Assembly: GCA_016705545.1 (NCBI GenBank)
Contig: JADIYA010000018.1
Coordinates: 35,879 to 99,878 of the forward strand
DNA from: Flavobacteriales bacterium
GTDB taxonomy: Bacteria; Bacteroidota; Bacteroidia; Flavobacteriales_F; PHOS-HE28
Length of the DNA: 64,000 nucleotides
Reading direction: 5' to 3'
Below, piece after piece: positions 58,228 to 64,000 of the stretch. The notes beneath the pieces were generated by a model. That model was given only the letters and a program-made list of their open reading frames with translations. It did no database searches and was not told where the DNA came from. The stretch's first letter is position 1. Each line of letters begins with the position of its first letter. Position numbers and translations under genes: made by a program.

Positions 58228-58801
58228 CGGGAGAAACAGTAGGTGAACTTAAGCTCTGGCAGCTTATCACCCGGACCTTCTTGGGTTCACAAAGACCTGC
58301 ACCCTTGGAGTAGCCATGGCCAGTGAGCACGATGACACGGACGAAACAGGCGGTGGGCATCGCCGCGCACGCATGGGCCCTCTCCAGCGCCTGAGCCGAC
58401 TCACGCCTGTCCGCCGTGCGCTTCCTCAGGCACCCCGACGAATGGAAGGCTGCGAACGTCTGCCGAATCGGTAGTGTCTCAGTTTGCGAAGTCTTAATGC
58501 CGGGTATCATTTCCACCTTTCCTTGATGGACCCGCATCAACTCTGCGGGGCTTCAGCAAAATCAACCACGGCCAAAGCCGCAGTCCCGGCTCGCACAAGG
58601 CCCGCAGCACAGGCTCTCCGAGCCGGGCGCGGCCGCGCTGGCCGTGGACACCTACCGCACGTGGTACCTGAACCGCTCTACCCTAACCGCTAGCTGGGCC
58701 GCATCAACTCTGCGATTGGCTCGAACTGAGACAATACGCCCGGATCCGGGCGATGAGCGCTTAGCGGACATCCTGCGAAGGTCGAAGCGGTCCAGGTGCG
58801 A
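58228..58801. other. 574-base region without a supported gene
   Basis: No ORF here has a convincing protein signature. Two features stand out: a 10-bp inverted repeat far apart (TGTCTCAGTT at 58475-58484 and AACTGAGACA at 58724-58733), and a 14-base direct repeat GCATCAACTCTGCG near 58534 and 58700. These could be remnants of a small mobile or repeat element. A minus-strand ORF at 58211-58540 has some coding look but overlaps the membrane-protein start and has no known motif. Confidence 0.4.
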
Positions 58802-61800
58802 TCAATGCTTGGCGACGTTGGTGAGCGCTCCCGCCGAAGAGAAGAGCGTGATGGCATAGGCACCGGGCGTGAGCGCAGCGGCGTCCACTTCGATGCGGCC
58901 CTGCTGGATGGTGAAGGGTGCGTTCATTTCGCGGCCGAGCGCATCGTGCACCACCACGCGAGTGTCCGCATCGAAGGGCGTGTTGCTGGTGAGCGTGAAC
59001 GAATGGTCCACCGGGTTGGGTGCGATCACGAGATCGAACGCGGGTGAATGCACTTCGGCTACCTGCACCGTGCCATCGCATCCCAAGGGGTTGTAGGGCG
59101 GCGAGAACTGCTCCGCCGAGCCGTACTTCGCCACGAACGCATCGCTGCTGTTGGGCGCGAAACGCACGCTGCCGGGATCGCCGGGATCGAAGGCCATCGA
59201 TCCGCCGGTCTGCTCAATCGCCGTGAAATAGAAGTCGCCGAAGAATCCCGCCACGTACACTTGATCGGCGGTGGCGATCACGCTGTTCGCGGTCGCGACA
59301 TCCCAAACGGGATCCGTTCCGGACATGACCTGCACCCACAATTCATCGCCGGCGGAGTTGAACGCGGCCACGTAGGGGTCCACGGCACCGCCAGCGGAAA
59401 CGGTGGTGGTTCCCAGGTCGAGCGAGCCCGAGTAGTAGCCGGCGAGGATGATGTCGCCGCCGGGCCGTGCGGCCATCCGCGCCGTAGCCAGCGCTGCTGC
59501 ACGGGAATTCCCTCTGCCAGAGGAGCGCCCCGTCCGTATTGAAGCAACTGAGGAAGGGACGTGGGTTGACCGGATCACCAACAACCGTTTCGGTGCAGAC
59601 CGTAAGGGTCCCATAGTACTGGCCGGTGATGTACAGCTGGCCACTTGCACCCATCACAACGGCATTGGCATCCTTCCACCCGGCACCGGTACTGCCCGTC
59701 AACCAGGTGAGGTTGCCTGCCGGATCGTATTTCGCGACGAAGAGGTCGGCATCGCCCGTGCCGCTCACGGTGAGCCCATCGAAGGACGCCGACCCGGTGT
59801 AGCGGCCGGTGACGTACACGTTGCCTGCGACGTCCAGCGACACCCCGTTGCCGTTGTCCCACGCGGTGCCGCCGTACGCCTTGCACCAAAGCGCGTCGCC
59901 ATTCGCATCGTAGCGTGCGAGGAAACCATCGGCATTGCCCTGGCTGGTGAACGCGTTGCCCGCGATCGTCGCGCTTCCGCTGAAGCTCCCGGTAAGCAGC
60001 AGGTCGCCGTTGGTGGCGCGTGCAAGCGATGTTGCACCATCCGCACCACTCCCCCCTTCACGTATCGCCCACAGGCAGTTGCCGTTCCCATCGAACCGTG
60101 CGAGGAAAATGTCCGCGCCGCCTGCGCTGGTCAACTGCACCGTACCGAAGTCGATGGTGCCGAAGAAGCGACCGGTGAGCAGCAGGTCGCCGTTCGGATC
60201 GCGTACGAGCGCAGCACTGGTGCTTCGCTGGTTCAGGCCCGTGGGCTCGCTGCACGCGATCGGGGTGGTCCACACGCAATTGCCGCTCGCATCGCGCTTG
60301 CTCAGCCAGAGGTGCGTGGCACCCAGCGGCGAACGCAAGGTGTCGTCGCAGAAGATGGCCGAGGCTGTGAAGTAGCCCGTGGAGTACACGTTGCCCGCGG
60401 GATCGACAGCGAGGCTGGTCGCAGCATCGGCGGCGGAGCTGTGCAAGCCCAAGCGCCGCATCCAGTGGAAGCCCAGGTCAGCGTGGTAGTGGGCCAGGTA
60501 ACCTTCCTGTCCATCGGACAAGGATGCGAACACATTCGTCCCGCTGCCCGGATCGAATTCGGCTGAGATGAAATCGCCCCACAGGAAATGGTCGCCGTTC
60601 GAGCCGACCGCGTGCCGCACGGAACGCGCATTCACGAAGTTCTGGGCCATCAACGCGGTGCCCGCCCCATCGAATTCCGCGATGAACGTTCCGGTATTGA
60701 CCGGGAAGGAACCGATCTGGCCCGGCGCTGCCAAGGAGACCTTGCCGCTGATCCACGCATTGCCGCTGTCGTCCACATCCAAGCTCGCCGGCCAATCATT
60801 GAAGAAGGTGGAAGCGATCGGTTCCGCCCATTGCGCGTTGCCGCTGGCATCGAACTGCGCGAGGTAGATGTCCAGATAGGTCGGCTCGTTGTTGGTGAGC
60901 ACCGTGCCGCCGAAGGTGGCGGAAACACCCGCGAAGCCGCCGTACAGGTACACGTTGCCCGAAGGGGAGACTCGGACATTGGTGATGTCGTTCCCATACT
61001 CAGCTCCGGTGGGAATCACCCAGGTGCAGTTGCCGCTTGCATCGAAGCGGGCCAGGTAGGCGCGATCGAGGTCGGTGGTGGAGATGGTCGTGCTGCCGAA
61101 AGTGGCCGTGCCATTGAACTGGCCCGCCATGTAGGTGTTGCCTGCCGCATCGCAGTCCATCCTGTTGGACAGGACCAATTGGTTCGTCCACGACTCGAAT
61201 CCACCGGCGAGCACGGCCCATTGGAAGTTGCCGTCGGCATCGTAGGTGGCGTGGAAACCCGTGGTGTCGTGCGTGGCCACGAGCGTGGTGCTTCCGAAGG
61301 TGCCCGTGCCCCGGAAGGAGCCGCCCACATGCACGCGGCCCAGCCCATCTACCGCCACGCTGTATCCGCCATCGTTCAATGCACCGCCCATCTGCCGGGC
61401 CCAAAGCTCCTGTCCGTTCGCGTCGTACTTCGCCACAAAGGCGTCCTGCCCCGATGCGGTCAAGGTGGTCCCGGCGAAGGCCATCGACCCGCTGAACGAA
61501 CCCACCACGTAGGCGCCGCCCGAGCCGTTCACGCTTACCCGGGTGCCATAGGAGGTGCGCGCCCACAGGCATTCGCCGCTGCTGTCGTACCGCGCCACAT
61601 AGCCGCCTCCGACGATGGTGTCGCCCACGATCGCACGCGGTCCGCCCACTTGCCCGGTCACGTACGCCGTGCCGTCCGGCGCCACGTCCACATCATTCAC
61701 GTACGCGAACTGGCCGGGGGTGCTGACGTTGGGCATGGTACCGGCCCATTGGAAGCTGGGCGCTTGGGCGAGCACGACCTGGGTGCCCAACAGGAAGGAA

Positions 61801-61820
61801 AGAAGCAAGGTGGCGCGCAT
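58802..61820 (-). CDS. Secreted beta-propeller-like repeat protein with T9SS type A sorting domain, frameshifted
   Basis: Extracellular protein of about 1005 residues. From ATG 61820: signal peptide (MRATLLLSFLLGTQVVLAQ) and then more than ten repeats of the SBBP-like kind, each about 55-60 residues, with units such as YVTGQFNGTATFG-type, DAFVAKYDANGQELWARQMGG and NGDLLLTGSFSGSATIAG. A frameshift near 59,500 leads to the last repeats and a C-terminal T9SS type A-like domain (FDLVIAPNPVDHSFTLTSN, DALGREMNAPFTIQQGRI). Such proteins are secreted and their roles are mostly unknown. ATG 61820 gives a perfect signal peptide; an upstream in-frame stretch is discussed under 61977-62078. Confidence 0.82.
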
Positions 61821-61976
61821 GGCTGGTGGTCTTGACCCCAAATCGACGAGATCCACCGGACTATTCCTACTCGCTACGGCACCGTGTGCGATCGCCTTGG
61901 AGGTGAATGCGAAGCCGGCGATGTGTTCCGGCGCGGGCACATCGGTCTTGATCACCAGGCTCTTGTAGTAGGCCCA

Positions 61977-62078
61977 TCACTGAGCCTCTTCGGGCGCCAC
62001 CTGACCGGTGATGTTCGTTGTTTGCGCGTGTGCGTCCGTGCACAACAGCACGAACAAGAGCAGGGGAATGCGCTTCAT
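61977..62078 (-). CDS. 33-residue signal-peptide ORF, probably a truncated gene
   Basis: ATG 62078 opens MKRIPLLLFVLLCTDAHAQT, a textbook signal peptide with AHA cleavage site, then 13 more residues and TGA at 61977-61979. The same frame stays open afterwards (WAYYKSLVIKTDVPAPEHIA and on) to the start of the next gene. It looks like a small secreted protein interrupted by a stop or indel, or a truncated duplicate. Too short for the usual ORF cut-off. Confidence 0.35.
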   Translation of the reverse strand: MKRIPLLLFVLLCTDAHAQTTNITGQVAPEEAQ

Positions 62079-62104
62079 GGTCGGGCGCAAGGCCGCGGTT
62101 CGCA

Positions 62105-62142
62105 CCTGAAGTGCGTGCAGCCTGCGGCGACGCGCGCAACAC
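62105..62142. repeat. Interspersed intergenic repeat, copy 1
   Basis: Contains AGCCTGCGGCGACGCGC and matches the copy at 63876-63911 with two mismatches and a two-base gap over about 37 bases. It lies upstream of the short signal-peptide ORF. Confidence 0.6.
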
Positions 62143-62251
62143 CGTAAGCGCTGGTTAGCCTAAGGCTAGCGTGTTCTGCTCGCTTGGAGCGCAGCCCCAG
62201 GCTACGCCCCGAAATGGGGCATCTTCGCTCCCTCCGGTTCGTCTTCAGGCC

Positions 62252-63850
62252 ATGACAAACTGCCGTGCGTTCCCGCATCGTTCCCTGCTGCTGGGTTGGT
62301 TGGCACTGCCGCACATCCTTTGCGGCCAAGCCCCCTTCCTGCATCGCGTCGAGCACCCCGCATGGCCTACGCAATGCAGCTTGTTGAGGCTTACGCCCCT
62401 GGGCGCGGACCAGTACCGCCTGGCGATCGGCACCGCCGTGAACGGAGCGTACGCCGTGGGTCTTGCCACGCTGGCGGCCGATGGTACGATGAGCGACATG
62501 ACCTATGTGCCCGTAGGTGGCTCGTACGACACCCCCATTGTGGAGACGTCCGATGGTGGTCACCTCTTCGTGCGGGAGAGCGTGGACACCACCCGCCACA
62601 CCAAATTGTTGAAGACCGATGTGAACGGGACTGTCGAGTGGACACGCTACTACCCCGACCAATACGGGCGCTTCCTCACCGACGCCCGGCGCACTTGGGT
62701 GGAAAAGGACGGCGGCTATTACGCCCTGGGTCACCGGCAGGATGTGCCGACCAACGAGGGCTATGCGAGTTACCTGATGCATGTGGATGGCAACGGCAAC
62801 TTCCTGGAGGCCTGGAACTATTCCGGTGGCGACCTGTGGAGCGATCTGGGGCGCGCCCTGCTGCGCACGCATTCGAACGGCCTGACGGCCGTGAGCGTGA
62901 TGCGGCCTTATTCGGGTCAATCCAGTTTTCCCTATATCGCCATACAACGGTGGAACGCGAGCATGGGCCTGGAGTGGAGCAACCGCTACCAACTGGGCAA
63001 CTACCACGTTGTGCATAGCACTACCCAGACGGCGGACGGCGGCCTGGTGATCAGCGGGAGCGTGCGGCTCAGCTTCAACGGTGACTTCTTTTCTCTTCTC
63101 ATGAAGGTGGACAGCACGGGGCAAGTGCCCTGGGCCCGGTTGGGCACTGCGCAGCACCCCGTGTCGGTGCAAGTGGTGGAAAGCCCCGATGGCCGCTTGT
63201 GGATGACGGGCAACACGGACTACCTGGGCCTCACGGGCACCGCCTTCGTGGCCGAACTGACCAGCGATGGCCAGTTCGTGAATGCCAATGCGCTCACAGG
63301 CACCGCGCAGGAATTCAAAGCACAGGACCTGGTGCGCGATCCCGCAACCGGTGCGCTGCTCGTAGGCGGCTACTTCTACAACGCGCCCGTGGCCAACTTC
63401 GCTGTCGCCCGCGTAGACACGTTGTTGCAGATGAGCTGCACCGCCCAACCGTTCACGTGGACCGATTCGCTCGTGGTGCCCACCATTGTCGGGGCTGGCA
63501 TCACGCTGGTGCCGGATGTCGTCACCAACATCACCCTCACCGCTGCTGCGCAGCCTGCCACCTTCAGCACTACGAGCGAATGTGTCTCCACGGCGGTAAC
63601 CACGCCAGCTTCCTCGCCGTCCTCTTCGTGGATCGTTCCAGGAACAAGTGCATTGCACATCGCCTCACCCCGTGCTCTCAATGCCCCTTACTTCTGGACC
63701 ATTGTGGATGTGGCCGGGCGCACCATGGCCACAGGGCGCGCCACCGCTGGTGCGCAGCTCACCAACACCGGCTTCCACGGCACGGGCGTGCATGTGCTGC
63801 TGATCGACCTGGTCGACGGCACACGGCACGTAGAGCGGTTTTATCGCTGA
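62252..63850 (+). CDS. Secreted repeat protein, possible T9SS cargo
   Basis: Exported protein of about 532 residues. ATG 62252 (MTNCRAF) opens a signal peptide (SLLLGWLALPHILCGQ); the longer in-frame start at 62171 would add a non-signal extension. The body has repeats like those of the neighbour but looser: AVNGAYAVGLATLAADG, YDTPIVETSDGGHLFVRES, LLKTDVNGTVEWTRYY, YLMHVDGNGNFLEAWNYSG and VAELTSDGQFVNANALTG. The C-terminal 80 residues (YFWTIVDVAGRTMATGRAT, GVHVLLIDLVDGTRHVERF) resemble a T9SS type A sorting domain. Divergent from the gene at 58802-61820 and possibly a paralogue. Confidence 0.75.
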   Translation: MTNCRAFPHRSLLLGWLALPHILCGQAPFLHRVEHPAWPTQCSLLRLTPLGADQYRLAIGTAVNGAYAVGLATLAADGTMSDMTYVPVGGSYDTPIVETSDGGHLFVRESVDTTRHTKLLKTDVNGTVEWTRYYPDQYGRFLTDARRTWVEKDGGYYALGHRQDVPTNEGYASYLMHVDGNGNFLEAWNYSGGDLWSDLGRALLRTHSNGLTAVSVMRPYSGQSSFPYIAIQRWNASMGLEWSNRYQLGNYHVVHSTTQTADGGLVISGSVRLSFNGDFFSLLMKVDSTGQVPWARLGTAQHPVSVQVVESPDGRLWMTGNTDYLGLTGTAFVAELTSDGQFVNANALTGTAQEFKAQDLVRDPATGALLVGGYFYNAPVANFAVARVDTLLQMSCTAQPFTWTDSLVVPTIVGAGITLVPDVVTNITLTAAAQPATFSTTSECVSTAVTTPASSPSSSWIVPGTSALHIASPRALNAPYFWTIVDVAGRTMATGRATAGAQLTNTGFHGTGVHVLLIDLVDGTRHVERFYR

Positions 63851-63875
63851 TGCCCCGACGGCATCGCGAGGATCC

Positions 63876-63911
63876 CCTGAACTGCGTGTAGCCTGCGGCG
63901 ACGCGCAACAC
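63876..63911. repeat. Interspersed intergenic repeat, copy 2
   Basis: CCTGAACTGCGTGTAGCCTG and the following GCGGCGACGCGC core match the copy at 62105-62142. It lies just after the stop at 63850. No gene is seen in the last 150 bases. Confidence 0.6.
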
Positions 63912-64000
63912 GCCCGGCCAAAAACGCGAACGCCCCGTTGCCGGCTTCGTGCGCATAGCCCGAAACGAAATGTGCGGGGCGGCGAATCGAAATACCCAGA

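Noticed and set aside
58228..58801. tRNA or small RNA gene
   Set aside because: No cloverleaf, no TTC-arm consensus and no promoter-terminator pair could be found by eye.
62075..63658. 527-codon ORF antisense to the secreted repeat protein
   Set aside because: High-GC shadow frame; the plus strand has a signal peptide and repeats.

Overview
Organism. The window (about 60% G+C by eye, no rRNA or tRNA seen) comes from a high-GC member of the Bacteroidota, most likely an uncultured Flavobacteriales-like lineage. The evidence is: several very large secreted proteins ending in type IX secretion (T9SS) type A-like sorting domains, a PID-CTERM/exosortase locus, a DUF4924 protein, OstA-like and LptD-like proteins in their Bacteroidota form, a B12/sulfotransferase-rich surface-polysaccharide cluster, and TAnnTTTG-type -7 promoter elements. 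The lineage call is inference; phylum level is well supported.

Sequence quality. Many genes are split by single-base frameshifts, including the two topoisomerase IV subunit genes, which cells need. At least one shift sits in a homopolymer. Most breaks therefore look like indel errors in the assembly rather than pseudogenes. I report such loci as single genes and give the approximate break points. The density is highest in the first 13 kb.

Layout. (1) 1-18.0 kb, almost all on the minus strand: a surface polysaccharide cluster. In transcription order it has a Wzc-like tyrosine autokinase, a Wzm/Wzt ABC exporter pair, two sulfotransferases, a DegT aminotransferase, WbqC, a second DegT-like protein, an ATP-grasp enzyme, another sulfotransferase, then (beyond a plus-strand methyltransferase) an opine-type dehydrogenase, a B12-dependent mutase-like enzyme, a GT2 glycosyltransferase, a fourth sulfotransferase and another GT2. 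Four sulfotransferases suggest a sulfated exported glycan. (2) 18.1-19.4 kb, divergent from wzc: a minimal PID-CTERM peptide/exosortase/membrane-protein operon, followed by OmpH-like, DUF4924 and OstA-like genes to 22.3 kb. (3) 22.3-31.6 kb, minus: a CotH kinase, a CotH-like pseudokinase with a beta-helix, a small membrane protein, a conserved Bacteroidota protein, two Fe-S redox genes, an MCE/MlaD protein and an N-acetylmuramoyl-alanine amidase. (4) 31.6-34.7 kb, plus: LptD-like outer-membrane protein and a DUF2628 protein. (5) 34.7-42.7 kb, minus: M3 peptidase and a topoisomerase IV operon (parE, PEGA-like protein, lipoprotein, parC) with overlapping stop/start codons. (6) 42.7-55.4 kb, minus: a reprolysin-like metalloprotease abnormally fused to parE, a single-domain (p)ppGpp hydrolase-like HD protein, and two tandem paralogous T9SS giants. 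(7) 55.7-64 kb: DEAD-box helicase, a membrane protein, and two more repeat-rich secreted proteins.

Most notable: the B12-mutase/opine-dehydrogenase pair inside a sulfated-glycan cluster, the tiny PID-CTERM peptide with its own exosortase next to the polysaccharide kinase, the CotH kinase/pseudokinase-beta-helix operon, and the improbable metalloprotease-parE junction near 42,735.
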